Positions 1 through 7,674 of a stretch of 64,000 bases of DNA are shown piece by piece (the stretch's first letter is position 1; every line of letters starts with the position of its first letter). Source of the stretch: Sphingobium sp. CECT 9361. GTDB taxonomy: Bacteria > Pseudomonadota > Alphaproteobacteria > Sphingomonadales > Sphingomonadaceae. The DNA is taken from contig NZ_CAKKNC010000013.1 in the NCBI RefSeq assembly GCF_918741285.1, positions 62,001 through 126,000 of the forward strand. Reading direction: 5' to 3'. Under the pieces are notes generated by a model. It had not been told where the DNA came from. It was given only the letters and a program-made list of their open reading frames with translations, and searched no databases. The position numbers and the translations under genes are program-made.

Positions 1-769
1 CCGAAGGAATGGCCTGCCCGGCTGTCAACGGCTCTGGGAAAGGTGCGGCAATCTCAAGACGCCATTCGTTCAGTGATAGGCGCTCGAAGCGCGTGATCGT
101 GGCCTTGTTCTCCTGACCGTAATACTTCCAGCTATTGCGCGGTCCCCAGCTTCCCCACGCCCGGCTGTTAAAGACGACACCGGACTGCGGGCGCGCAGCC
201 GTACCGCCAAAGGCGAAGCCGTCCGTCGATTCCGCATCCGTCGCGTCGTGGCTGAACATCGCGGCGAACCACAGATTATCCGTGATCTGTAGCTGCTTCG
301 CGCCCATGTTTGGACCGACAACCCAACCTCGCCGCCCGCCCTTGTATTGGAGCGTGCCCGTGCGCTTGTCGGCGGTGATGTGTGTACCCGCGATAGAAAC
401 GTAATCGCGATCATCTTCGTAGGTGAACGCGAGGTTCCCCGCGCGTAGGTCGATCTTCTCTTCAGGGTCGATCAGCGCCTTCCACCATGTCTTCGCACCC
501 GCATCGCCGACAATGGCATTGCTGTTCTGGGTCGCGTGCGCGCCATCGGCGCCTGTCGCTGTTTCGCGCCACACCAGCGTTGCCGTGAGGTACGGCATAG
601 AGCGCTCGAAGCTAGTGGCGGTTACCCCCGTTTCAACGTTGTTTGAAAGCCACTCGCCGATGACGCCTCCGGACGCGCCGCTCCACGGCGCACATTGATG
701 GCCCGGCTGGATGGCTTGGTCGCGCCCTTGGCCCGCAAACGCTAGAGGCCCGGTTCTATCTCGACACAT
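1..769 (-). CDS. C-terminal part of the split tail fibre/host-specificity protein (partial)
   Basis: An open minus-strand frame runs from an ATG at 769 off the left end of the window. Residues encoded between 769 and 688 are antisense to gp6 and are a by-product of the inversion. From 688 on the protein looks genuine: Gly/Trp/Tyr-rich beta-type sequence with motifs such as WSGASGGVIGEW and GSWGPRNSWKYYG. By position it continues the fibre gene that ends abruptly at about 10848. Joining the two at CCGTGG needs a one-base shift. No family is recognised. The real C-terminus is outside the window. Confidence 0.65.
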   Translation of the reverse strand, partial: MCRDRTGPLAFAGQGRDQAIQPGHQCAPWSGASGGVIGEWLSNNVETGVTATSFERSMPYLTATLVWRETATGADGAHATQNSNAIVGDAGAKTWWKALIDPEEKIDLRAGNLAFTYEDDRDYVSIAGTHITADKRTGTLQYKGGRRGWVVGPNMGAKQLQITDNLWFAAMFSHDATDAESTDGFAFGGTAARPQSGVVFNSRAWGSWGPRNSWKYYGQENKATITRFERLSLNEWRLEIAAPFPEPLTAGQAIPS

Positions 770-1152
770 GCCCCGTCGTTCGCCTTCCTTATGGCCCGGT
801 CATCGATCTGGTTTCGGTGAAGTATCTCGATGCCCTTGATGCCGAACAAACTGCAGACTTGGGCGACTTCAAGCTCTTCGGATCAGAAGTTGAGCCTGTA
901 GCCGAATGGCCGTGGCTTGGAGGGTCCGCCCGCCGGGAGGCCGGCAGTATCCGTTATCGCGCGGGCTATGCCAAAACACCTTTGACCGATCCCCTCGAAC
1001 ACAATGTTCCTGCACCGATCATCGCTGCGATCCTTCTGATGACCGGGGATCTATACGCTAATCGCGAAACTGCCATCGTTGGCAGCGCTTCCGCGATCCC
1101 GATGTCTACGACGGTGGAGAACCTATTGTCGCCATATCAGGTCTGGCGCTGA
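685..1152 (+). pseudogene. gp6-like head-tail connector, C-terminal part
   Basis: Carries residues 42-196 of the gp6-type head-tail connector, which sits between portal and tail in HK97-like virions. The frame opens after a TGA at 661-663 and has no natural start. It shows family features: HIDGPAGWLGRALGPQTLE near its start, YRAGY in the middle and PAPIIAAILLMTGDLYANRE near the end. The first 42 codons are 10 kb away on the other strand (10969-10844), cut off by the outer inversion. A short product from the GTG at 817 is possible but would lack the N-terminal half. Confidence 0.85.
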
Positions 1153-1154
1153 AA

Positions 1155-1448
1155 ATGCCATCTCTTCGCCCCGGCGACCTTGACCAGCGGCTGACGCTCC
1201 TTGTGCCAACCTTGACTGAGAATGCGTTGAACGAAGAGGTCTCCACCTGGACAGTTCTGCGGACGATCTGGGCGGGGGTGAAAGAGGGATTGGGTAGGGA
1301 GTTCCTGCAATCTGCGCAGGTGTCGGCACAGAGCAAAGCAGCCTTCAGAATCCGCTATGCCGCCGACATCACGACCGCCAATCGTGCGCGGTGGGGCAAT
1401 ACGGAATATGAAATCGTCGATGTGACCGGCACCTATCGGTCCGGTGAA
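1155..1448 (+). pseudogene. Phage head-closure (head-tail joining) protein, N-terminal part
   Basis: Starts with ATG at 1155, three bases after the gp6 stop, and encodes MPSLRPGDLDQRLTLL, the usual opening of SPP1 gp16/HK97 gp7-type head-closure proteins. The genuine sequence ends at YRSGE (codon 98, bases 1446-1448). The open frame runs on to 1667, but that part is the antisense of the tape-measure N-terminus. The missing 13 residues (MWLHCQSLPEVKS) are on the minus strand at 4059-4018. The restored length of 111 residues is normal for the family. Confidence 0.85.
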
Positions 1449-1646
1449 GCCTTCAATCGCCACATAGGATGCGGCCAGTGCCTTGATACCATTACTGGTG
1501 AAGGATGCCGCCTGCTCGATCTTCTGAAGCGACCGCTGCATGCCGGCAGCCTGGCTGTTGAGGTTCTGCGCCGCTTTGGTGATATTCGTGTTGAAGCTGG
1601 CCGTCTGGGCAATCAGGTCAACGACAAGACTTCCGACTTGTGTCAT
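1446..1646 (-). pseudogene. Tape-measure protein, N-terminal part
   Basis: Minus-strand ATG at 1646 preceded by AAAGG. It encodes 67 residues beginning MTQVGSLVVDLIAQTASFNTN, a typical tape-measure opening with a predicted helical stretch. After phenylalanine 67 the sequence becomes antisense to the head-closure gene, so the real protein stops at 1446. The next codon in the rejoined gene is at 4063 on the plus strand. Separated from its body, this fragment cannot set tail length. Confidence 0.85.
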
Positions 1647-1675
1647 GCTAACTGCCTTTATCGATAGGGGAAATT

Positions 1676-1891
1676 ATGACTGTGATTCTGGATGCCGTCG
1701 CAACCATAGGTGCGTTGATCGGCTTACTTCTGGTATTGAGCGGCTTCGGAATGGAAATGTCCGCACCGCAGCAGGCGGTGTCCGCGGCGATGGGCATCGG
1801 TATTGCTGCCATTCCCTATTTCATAGCGTCGCTTAATCACCGTCAGGTGCTGCTGAAGGAAATCAAGAATCTGGTTGCCGCTCAGCGCTGA
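1676..1891 (+). CDS. Small two-helix membrane protein, moron-like
   Basis: 71 residues, start ATG with AGGGG six bases upstream. Two hydrophobic segments (about residues 5-25 and 38-53) are separated by a short loop and followed by a basic tail. Once the inner inversion is undone it lies between the gpGT tail chaperone and the tape measure but on the opposite strand from every tail gene. A lone reverse gene with its own ribosome site in a tail operon is the usual form of a moron (lysogenic conversion gene). Superinfection exclusion is a guess from the membrane topology. No family is recognised. Confidence 0.7.
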   Translation: MTVILDAVATIGALIGLLLVLSGFGMEMSAPQQAVSAAMGIGIAAIPYFIASLNHRQVLLKEIKNLVAAQR

Positions 1892-2516
1892 GACCGGGCA
1901 GCCGCCCGATCCAGCACAGCATCCCAGACATCCTCGTCGCATTCCTGCTCATCAAACCTGTCGTCCTTGAAAAGCAGAAAGCTTTCAAATTCGACAGAGC
2001 CTGTGACATGCGGCGCCTGCGAGGCAGCGGCAATGACAGCAGCACGAAGATCGGCGCGCTTATCGCCGAACGGTTCAATGGCCGCATAGGCCTGCCATTC
2101 GGCATATTCGGCATAGCTGAGACGCCGCCCCAGCTCGGCAACGGTACAATGTAAAGCGAGCGCGAGCCGAAACCTGAACCGCCGGTCCGCGCTCGCCTTT
2201 AGTTTTTTACCAGATCCTCGGCGGCAGTGCCGCCCATATTATTGACCTTGGTCACCTGCCGCGAAAGCGTGTTGAAGGCACCAGCGCGCAGCTTACGAAG
2301 CTTGATCACGTCTTTTTCATCGAACAACCGTACACCTTTGTCGTCAACGATCGCCATGGTCAGCATGACGATACCACTGTTTTTCGCGATATCGGCAAGC
2401 TGGTCCACCTCATCGATCGACAACGTCCGGATGAAAGCGCCCTCGACACCGTCCAGCGGCACGAGCGGCGCTTCAGTGGCCAGCGCCAGAATGGCGGCCT
2501 TCGGATCAGGCGACAC
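1882..2516 (-). CDS. gpGT-type tail assembly chaperone, -1 frameshift product
   Basis: Extended form of the gpG chaperone. Ribosomes slipping -1 on A AAA AAC (2208-2202) leave the gpG frame just before its TAA stop and read on from CTA at 2202. The extension has about 106 codons and ends at TGA (1884-1882). It contains AELGRRLSYAEYAEWQAY and EPFGDKRADLR, a pattern typical of DUF4035/gpT-like proteins. In lambda-like phages the G:GT ratio controls loading of tail tube subunits onto the tape measure. The gene lies just after the tube gene, as expected. Confidence 0.8.
2199..2516 (-). CDS. gpG-type tail assembly chaperone
   Basis: 105 residues from GTG at 2516, overlapping the end of the tail-tube gene by 11 bases. 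It resembles tail assembly chaperones in size, acidic character and position between tube and tape measure. The stop TAA directly follows the slippery heptamer A AAA AAC. GTG is chosen because the next in-frame starts would remove a third of the protein. It lies in the inner inverted segment but is itself intact. Confidence 0.75.
   Translation of the reverse strand: MSPDPKAAILALATEAPLVPLDGVEGAFIRTLSIDEVDQLADIAKNSGIVMLTMAIVDDKGVRLFDEKDVIKLRKLRAGAFNTLSRQVTKVNNMGGTAAEDLVKN
2202..2208 (-). promoter_or_regulatory. Programmed -1 ribosomal frameshift site, A AAA AAC
   Basis: On the minus strand the end of the gpG gene reads GTA AAA AAC TAA. The heptamer A AAA AAC has the X XXY YYZ form known from tail chaperone genes. 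The -1 frame is open for about 106 codons beyond the stop and encodes a recognisable gpT-like domain. GC-rich sequence follows the slip site and could form a stimulating structure. Confidence 0.85.
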
Positions 2517-2934
2517 GGGTGATTGCCCCCGAAATGCGCAACGTGGCAGACGATGGCACGACGCCGTCTACTTCCATGCCGATGTCCGTCATCTTCAGGA
2601 CGACAGCCTTGAAATAGCGTACCTTGGCGTCGGAGCGCGTGATCTTGAACCAGCGCAGCTCCTGTGCGTCGCGTGCTGCGAACAACTCTGTATGCCCCAC
2701 ATCGGTCGTCACCGCATTCATACCGATCGCGACCTTGCCATTGTCGTTGAGCCCCATCAGGAACTCCTTATCGGTCGAATCCAGATCGGTCGTGTCAATC
2801 TCGGAGGCTTCGCCATCGGGTTCACCGATCGACTTGACCTTGCCGATCTTGACGAAGGTCGCGGCCGCATAGGCGGTAGCATCCGCATCCTCTTCCGAAA
2901 TGTGGATGGTCGAACCTTGGCTCTTGATTGCCAT
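2506..2934 (-). CDS. Phage major tail tube protein
   Basis: 142 residues, start ATG at 2934 directly before the chaperone gene. Beta-rich sequence without cysteine, with GSTIHISEEDAD at the start and a conserved-looking KVKSIGEPDGEASEIDTTDLDS segment (typical of lambda gpV/TP901-like tube proteins). It should polymerise around the tape measure to form the non-contractile tail. The position after the DUF3168 tail-completion gene and before the frameshifted chaperones is canonical. Confidence 0.8.
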   Translation of the reverse strand: MAIKSQGSTIHISEEDADATAYAAATFVKIGKVKSIGEPDGEASEIDTTDLDSTDKEFLMGLNDNGKVAIGMNAVTTDVGHTELFAARDAQELRWFKITRSDAKVRYFKAVVLKMTDIGMEVDGVVPSSATLRISGAITRVA

Positions 2935-2937
2935 GGC

Positions 2938-3318
2938 TTAAGTCCTTTCCTGCCAGATGAAATAATCGCTGGGCACACCCCAGTGTCGCGTTTCCACGTC
3001 CAGGGTGGCACCCTGTTGCGTGATGAATGTGGCGATGCTCTCACCCTCTTCGGGTGCGATGCAGTCGCGGATCGCCTTCGCCAGTTCCAGCGCCGCGAGC
3101 GCGGTTGTGGCCCAGGCGGTCACTTGCATGCGCACCTGGTCGAGCGATCCCCCGCCCGTCAGATGGCCTGTCCCCGTCGTCGATATTCGCTGATAGGCGG
3201 CGTTTGGCAGCGCCTTTCCGGTTGTCCCGCCTGCCGGAAAGACCCGGTCGCCTGCCAGCGTGCCAAAGCCTATGTCGGCTTCAAGCGCCGATACCAGCAT
3301 CGTCTCTGCCAGAGCCAT
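2938..3318 (-). CDS. DUF3168-type tail completion protein
   Basis: 126 residues. Start ATG overlaps the stop of the gp10-like gene by one base. The sequence has the DUF3168 layout: VSALEADIGFGTLAGDRVFP near the N-terminus, then a Y-x-R-I segment, then MQVTAWATTALAALELAKAIRD. Members are tail completion or head-tail joining proteins of siphoviruses, usually next to a gp10-like gene as here. Intact, but in the inner inverted segment. Confidence 0.75.
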   Translation of the reverse strand: MALAETMLVSALEADIGFGTLAGDRVFPAGGTTGKALPNAAYQRISTTGTGHLTGGGSLDQVRMQVTAWATTALAALELAKAIRDCIAPEEGESIATFITQQGATLDVETRHWGVPSDYFIWQERT

Positions 3319-3812
3319 CAGCGGATCCGTTTGCCGGTCACGAAACTGGTCTTGCCACTCGCCAGCTTCTTGGCTTCACGTTCGACCCCGCGACCCATGA
3401 ACTCACCGATCTTGGCGATCGCCTCCACGGCCTTCTCGTCCAGCGCGGGACGCAACCAAGGCTCGGCAGGCATGGTCTTCGTGCCGAATTCGGTGAAGTG
3501 CGCATAACGCGAGGGTGTGGCCTTCGTGGCCTTCTTCTCGCCCTTACGCACGATCATGGCGGTAACCCGCGCGACGCCGACTGCGACCACGGCAGAGCCT
3601 TGTTTGCTGCGACGACGCGCGCGACTGGTGATGTTCTTTTCGAGTAGCCCACTATCTATCGAAGGATTGGTGCGGACATTGGCCCGTGCTTGCTTTGCGA
3701 TGATGCGTGCGCCGGCGCGCAGGCCGTTCACGGTGACGTTCTTCGCGACTCTCTCAGGTATCTGCTTCAGCAGCGATTCGAGCTCCTTTGCGCCACGGAC
3801 ATTGACGGCCAT
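3318..3812 (-). CDS. HK97 gp10-like head-tail component
   Basis: 164 residues, basic. It begins MAVNVRGAKELESLLKQIPE and contains AKNVTVNGLRAGARIIAKQAR, typical of the HK97 gp10 family that joins head and tail, then RYAHFTEFGTKTMPAEPWLRPALD, the best conserved part. Translationally coupled to its neighbours by overlapping stop and start codons. Intact. Confidence 0.85.
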   Translation of the reverse strand: MAVNVRGAKELESLLKQIPERVAKNVTVNGLRAGARIIAKQARANVRTNPSIDSGLLEKNITSRARRRSKQGSAVVAVGVARVTAMIVRKGEKKATKATPSRYAHFTEFGTKTMPAEPWLRPALDEKAVEAIAKIGEFMGRGVEREAKKLASGKTSFVTGKRIR

Positions 3813-4021
3813 CAGTCGTCATCCTCGATAAGCGATCCATCCAGCACGACGGTGTCGCCGTTCACCCTGAAGGCGACGGTCACCAGAATGGCAGCGTGTT
3901 CTTCCTGTTCGATCGTCACCGCCGCCTGTTCCGGCAACATCACGCCATGTTCGTCACACAGCACCAGCGCCCGCCCGCCGGGCAGGTTCGCCCCTTCGAC
4001 CGTACGCACGACCAGCTTCAT
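3812..4021 (-). CDS. Small conserved-type phage protein between head closure and gp10
   Basis: 69 residues, start ATG overlapping the head-closure stop by four bases (ATGA). No family recognised. It is acidic at the C-terminus and has an alternating beta-strand pattern (KLVVRTVEGANLPGG, ILVTVAFRVNGDTVVLDG). Its fixed place in the head-tail joining block suggests a virion or assembly role, but this is inference only. Confidence 0.65.
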   Translation of the reverse strand: MKLVVRTVEGANLPGGRALVLCDEHGVMLPEQAAVTIEQEEHAAILVTVAFRVNGDTVVLDGSLIEDDD

Positions 4022-4062
4022 GATTTAACCTCCGGCAGAGACTGGCAATGCAGCCACATTTC
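4018..4062 (-). pseudogene. Head-closure protein, C-terminal stub
   Basis: Encodes E-MWLHCQSLPEVKS then TGA, in frame with the N-terminal part at 1155-1448 once the inner inversion is undone. The W-hydrophobic-H/Y-C ending is common in head-closure proteins. Upstream of 4062 on this strand the frame is antisense tape measure. Confidence 0.8.
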
Positions 4063-6042
4063 CGCGTCGCACAGTCGGCCCTCGATTATGCATCCGGTCT
4101 GGGTGAGGTATCGCAGCAGATCGGCATAACCGTCGAGGATCTGCAGGTGTATCGCTATGCCGCGACACAAGTCGGCGTTTCCCAGGAGGAAATGGAGAAG
4201 GGGTTGGGCAAGTTCACCCAGACCCTCGGCAAGGCGCAACTGGGTAGCGCTTCCAGCGCCGAAGTGTTCAGCGCCCTGGGTGTGAGTATCCGGAGCGCGG
4301 ACGGTGCGCTGCGGACGACCAGCGATATTCTGCCCGATGTCGCCGACGCGATTGCGCGTATTCCCGATCCTGCAAAGCGGGCTGCTATCGAAGTCGCCCT
4401 GTTCGGGCGCGCGGGCCAGAAGCTCGACACGCTTTTGTCCAGTGGCAGCAACGCCATCAAGGCGCAGGCCGCCGAACTGAGCAGCTATGGCATTGTCACC
4501 GAGGAAATGGCCGCGAAGGCGGACGAAGCCGCCGACAAGATCAGCAAGATGAAGTTCGTGCTGGAAACGCAGATATCTGCGGCTGTTGCGAACAATGCCG
4601 ATGCCATCATCAAGCTCGCGAACGGGGTTGAGATGCTGACTGGCAAGGCTGTGCGGTTCGTAGCGGAGTATCCCCGCTTTGCCGCTGCTCTTGCAGGTGC
4701 TGCCGCGGGATCTCGCTATGGTCTGGTGGGTGCAGGCGTTGGTGCTTTCGGGGGCTATGCGGGTGGCGATGCCGCCGCGAATGCCTATGCCGATGCCGGG
4801 ACGGATATCGGTTTTCGTAAAAAGCAGCTTCAACAGTCGTTGGCTGAACTGCGCGCCATACAGCGTGCGCAGGCGCCCTCGCAACTTGTCGGCTTGCGCC
4901 GGTCCAGTGCCTCGCGCAGCGGTGCGACAGTGGCATCGGCAGCCGCCGAAGTGCGTCGGCAGACTGCTCTCCTCAACAGAGCCGTTGCAGCTTCACGCGC
5001 TCCGAAGGTCACATTACCCCCGCTTCCCGCCAATGACGATATCCCTGATTTTCTGGCGGGCAGTGGCGGAAAGCCGAAGGGTGGCGGATCGTCGCGTGCA
5101 AAAGTCGATAACAGCGCCGCCAAGCTGGTCGCCGATACCAAGGCGTTCAACGAGGAGATCCGACAGCAGATCGCGCTGCTGACGTTGCGCAACGATGGCT
5201 TCAGCTATTCGGCTGATCTGCTCGAAGCGCAGTATGATATCGAGCGGCGCTTTCCGCAGCAGGCGAAGGAAACCAACGATGCCTATCAGGCGCGCATCGC
5301 GCCGCTGATCGCGTCGAAGAAGGAACTGCTGAATATCGGCGAGGCGGCGAAGCAGCTTTCGGTCGATCTGAATGCCGGTCTGGAACTGAGCACCAGTGCT
5401 CAATGGCGCGTCGATGCCCAGTGGACCCAGATGCTCAACGGCCTGGGCATCTCGACGGAAGAGAAAACGCAGGCCATCAGCCAGAGCTTCACCGAGATGG
5501 CGAGCAACATCAACCAGTCGCTGTCGAGCCTCGCCAACGGCATTCGTAGCGGCGGCTTCCTCGACATATTGGGCGGCGTGCTGAATCTGGTGACGCAGTT
5601 GGGGAGTGCCGGGCTCTTCGGGGCCGGGGTAGCAAAGAAGCTAAACGCGCCTGCGTTCAAGGGATTTTCGTCGGGTGGCTACACCGGCAGCTTTGGCGTC
5701 GGCGATGTCGCCGGCGTCGTGCATGGGCAGGAATATGTGTTCGATGCCGATGCCGTGCGGCGGATCGGGGTGCCTGCGCTGGAAGCGCTGCGGGCAGGTA
5801 AGCTCGCAGGGTTCAAGTCGGGCGGCTATGTCGGGTCGGGATCGGTCGGGCGGTACATCAGTCGGCCCGGTGTCAATGACAATGGCCTGCGGGTGCAGGT
5901 CGTCAAGGGCGATCTGTTCGACGTGATCGTCGACGGGCGGGCCGCGAATGTTGCCGCGCCGATGGTCGTCGCCGGATCGCAAGCCGCAAGTGCAGGTGCG
6001 CAGAAGGCCGTCGCAAAGCGCGGTAGCCGGAGGCTTGCATGA
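4048..6042 (+). CDS. Tape-measure protein, body lacking its N-terminus
   Basis: The genuine sequence starts at the TTC codon 4060. The ATG at 4048 lies in antisense head-closure sequence and is probably not used. The body has ALDYASGLGEVSQQIGITVEDLQ, a hallmark segment of tape-measure proteins, then long alanine-rich helices, a glycine-rich hydrophobic stretch (about residues 215-250) and a C-terminal region with repeated FSSGGYTG/FKSGGYVG motifs. With the 66-residue N-terminus from 1646-1449 the full protein would have 726 residues. It would set tail length and assist DNA ejection. Split by the inner inversion. Confidence 0.85.
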   Translation: MQPHFRVAQSALDYASGLGEVSQQIGITVEDLQVYRYAATQVGVSQEEMEKGLGKFTQTLGKAQLGSASSAEVFSALGVSIRSADGALRTTSDILPDVADAIARIPDPAKRAAIEVALFGRAGQKLDTLLSSGSNAIKAQAAELSSYGIVTEEMAAKADEAADKISKMKFVLETQISAAVANNADAIIKLANGVEMLTGKAVRFVAEYPRFAAALAGAAAGSRYGLVGAGVGAFGGYAGGDAAANAYADAGTDIGFRKKQLQQSLAELRAIQRAQAPSQLVGLRRSSASRSGATVASAAAEVRRQTALLNRAVAASRAPKVTLPPLPANDDIPDFLAGSGGKPKGGGSSRAKVDNSAAKLVADTKAFNEEIRQQIALLTLRNDGFSYSADLLEAQYDIERRFPQQAKETNDAYQARIAPLIASKKELLNIGEAAKQLSVDLNAGLELSTSAQWRVDAQWTQMLNGLGISTEEKTQAISQSFTEMASNINQSLSSLANGIRSGGFLDILGGVLNLVTQLGSAGLFGAGVAKKLNAPAFKGFSSGGYTGSFGVGDVAGVVHGQEYVFDADAVRRIGVPALEALRAGKLAGFKSGGYVGSGSVGRYISRPGVNDNGLRVQVVKGDLFDVIVDGRAANVAAPMVVAGSQAASAGAQKAVAKRGSRRLA

Positions 6043-6632
6043 TTACATTTCCTGCGGGCCTTGTGCCCAACAACGCGACGCCATCGATGCTGGAATATGG
6101 CGGCGTCATTCGTCCCGCTACCGGTGCGGAGACGCTGAATCTGCGGCGCAACGGCAATCGCTTTCGCGTCGACATGACGCTGGCGCCGCAGACGGCGGAA
6201 GCGCGGCGGGTGGCCGTGGCGCGTTTGCTGGCGGCGAAGACCGAAGGCCTGCGCGTCGCCTATCCCTTGCAGGGGGTCGACCAGTCGGGCGGGGGTTCGC
6301 TGGTGGTCAATGGCGCTGGCCAGTCGGGTAACGCCATTGCGTTGCGGGGTGGCACGCCGGGCTTTGTCATCCGCGAAGGCTGGTGGCTGTCCCTCGTGCG
6401 CGCGGACGGTCGGCATTATCTGCACAATGTACGCGCGCCCTGGACCATTGGTGGTGATGGTGCGGCTTTGGTGGCGATCAGTCCGAACCTGCGCCATCCC
6501 TTTGCTGACGGCGCGACGGTTAATCTGGCGATGCCGATGATCGAAGGGCTGGTCGACGGGGCAATAAGCTGGAACCTGCAGGTCGGCGGCATCATCGACG
6601 GCATCGGTTTTTCGATCGAGGAAGTTGCCTGA
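6039..6632 (+). CDS. Phage distal-tail-type protein, hypothetical
   Basis: 197 residues, ATG overlapping the tape-measure stop by four bases. Beta-rich with many G/R/A residues. It contains ALRGGTPGFVIREGWWLSLV and NVRAPWTIGGDGAALVAI. Its place directly after the tape measure is that of the distal tail protein or a small baseplate protein. I do not recognise a specific family. Confidence 0.6.
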   Translation: MITFPAGLVPNNATPSMLEYGGVIRPATGAETLNLRRNGNRFRVDMTLAPQTAEARRVAVARLLAAKTEGLRVAYPLQGVDQSGGGSLVVNGAGQSGNAIALRGGTPGFVIREGWWLSLVRADGRHYLHNVRAPWTIGGDGAALVAISPNLRHPFADGATVNLAMPMIEGLVDGAISWNLQVGGIIDGIGFSIEEVA

Positions 6633-7252
6633 TGAGCGCGGTCAAGCTTGTAGGGCTGATGAAGATGGAACTGCGCGACGGGCGAACGATCCGCCTGTGC
6701 GATGGCGGGTTCGTGAATGCCAATGTTGGGGCGGGGACAGAAACGTTCCTGTCCGCCGATCCGACCTTCGGCGTTATCGGATCGATGGAGACATTCAACG
6801 AAGGCGTGGGCGACGAAGTGCCGGCATTCCAGTTGACATTCCTGCCCAACAGCACGGCATCCGCCACCGAAATATCCGCACCGGGCATGCAGGGCAGCGT
6901 CACGCGCTTCTGGATCGCCGAACTGGACGTCGCCACCGATGTGCCGGTCGAAGCACCCGACCTGCTGTTTCATGGGCAGATCGATACGGCGCTGCTGCGC
7001 ACCGGCAAAGGCAAGCGCGAGCTGGACATCAGTTTCGTTTCGACCGCCGAGCGGCTGTTCGCGGGGAATGAAGGCAACAGCCTTAATCCGCTATTCCACA
7101 AGCGCGTCTATCCCGGCGAGCTGGGCGAGGACAATGCCACCGGGCTGGGCACGGCGGTCGCGTGGGGGACCGAGGCGCAGCCGGGGGCCGGTTATGGCAC
7201 CAGTATTCCGCGCACTTACAGCAGCGACGTGCTGCGGGAGATTTACCGCTGA
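6632..7252 (+). CDS. Phage tail protein, hypothetical
   Basis: 206 residues, coupled to the preceding gene by TGATG. It starts MSAVKLVGLMKMELRDGRTIRLCDGGFVN and ends with a segment (FHKRVYPGELGEDNATGLGT) reminiscent of tail hub or minor tail proteins that enclose the tape-measure tip. The family is not certain. Part of the tape-to-fibre block inverted by the outer rearrangement but intact. Confidence 0.6.
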   Translation: MSAVKLVGLMKMELRDGRTIRLCDGGFVNANVGAGTETFLSADPTFGVIGSMETFNEGVGDEVPAFQLTFLPNSTASATEISAPGMQGSVTRFWIAELDVATDVPVEAPDLLFHGQIDTALLRTGKGKRELDISFVSTAERLFAGNEGNSLNPLFHKRVYPGELGEDNATGLGTAVAWGTEAQPGAGYGTSIPRTYSSDVLREIYR

Positions 7253-7674
7253 TGTCCGACCTGCTGCGGCGCAAGATGGCCACCGAAAAGACGATGCAAA
7301 AGTACCGTGCGCGGGCGTTTGACTGGCGGAACCGGTCGACCTGCATCCACCTCGCGCGGTTCCAGATGCGGCAGATGGGGCATCGCCCCCCGGCCATTCC
7401 CGATCTGCGGTCGCCACTGGGTGCACGATCCGCGCTGAAGGCCACCGGGCATGACCATCTGGCAGCGCTGCTCGACAGCCTGCTGCCCCGGATTGCGCCT
7501 GCAGCGATGCTATTGGGCGACCTGGCGCTGGTGGCGGGCGATCCGGAGGATGCAGGTGGCTTCGACAGCATCGTGGTGTCGGCAGGCGACAAGCTGCTGG
7601 GATGGCATCCCGACGATCCGAGCGGAATCAAGCCGCTGATCGTGCGGGAACTGATCGGAGCATGGCGGCTGTGA
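7252..7674 (+). CDS. Phage minor tail protein, hypothetical
   Basis: 140 residues. Start ATG at 7252 overlaps the previous stop (TGATG), which favours it over the upstream in-frame ATG at 7162 inside the previous gene. N-terminal half basic (FDWRNRSTCIHLARFQMRQ), C-terminal half hydrophobic and acidic. The cysteine near residue 31 followed by histidine recalls the small peptidase-like proteins (NlpC-type or DUF6950) often found just before the host-specificity gene, but a full Cys-His-His triad is not obvious. Confidence 0.55.
   Translation: MSDLLRRKMATEKTMQKYRARAFDWRNRSTCIHLARFQMRQMGHRPPAIPDLRSPLGARSALKATGHDHLAALLDSLLPRIAPAAMLLGDLALVAGDPEDAGGFDSIVVSAGDKLLGWHPDDPSGIKPLIVRELIGAWRL

Larger units (their letters stand above)
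1447..4061. other. Inner inverted segment, nested in the outer one
   Basis: The head-closure gene (plus, from 1155) loses its frame after a GAA codon at 1446-1448, and its last 13 residues lie on the minus strand at 4059-4018. The tape-measure N-terminus lies on the minus strand, 1646-1446, and its body is on the plus strand from 4060. Rejoining at the shared trinucleotide GAA/TTC (1446-1448 and 4060-4062) restores both genes in frame, giving 111 and 726 residues. Three shared bases is microhomology, not a recombinase site. Confidence 0.85.

Noticed and set aside
1449..1667. C-terminal extension of the head-closure frame
   Set aside because: It is antisense to the tape-measure N-terminus and does not resemble the family.
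2227..3507. Plus-strand open frame of 426 codons
   Set aside because: Antisense of the tail tube, DUF3168 and gp10-like genes, all recognisable on the minus strand; composition is biased and no family fits.
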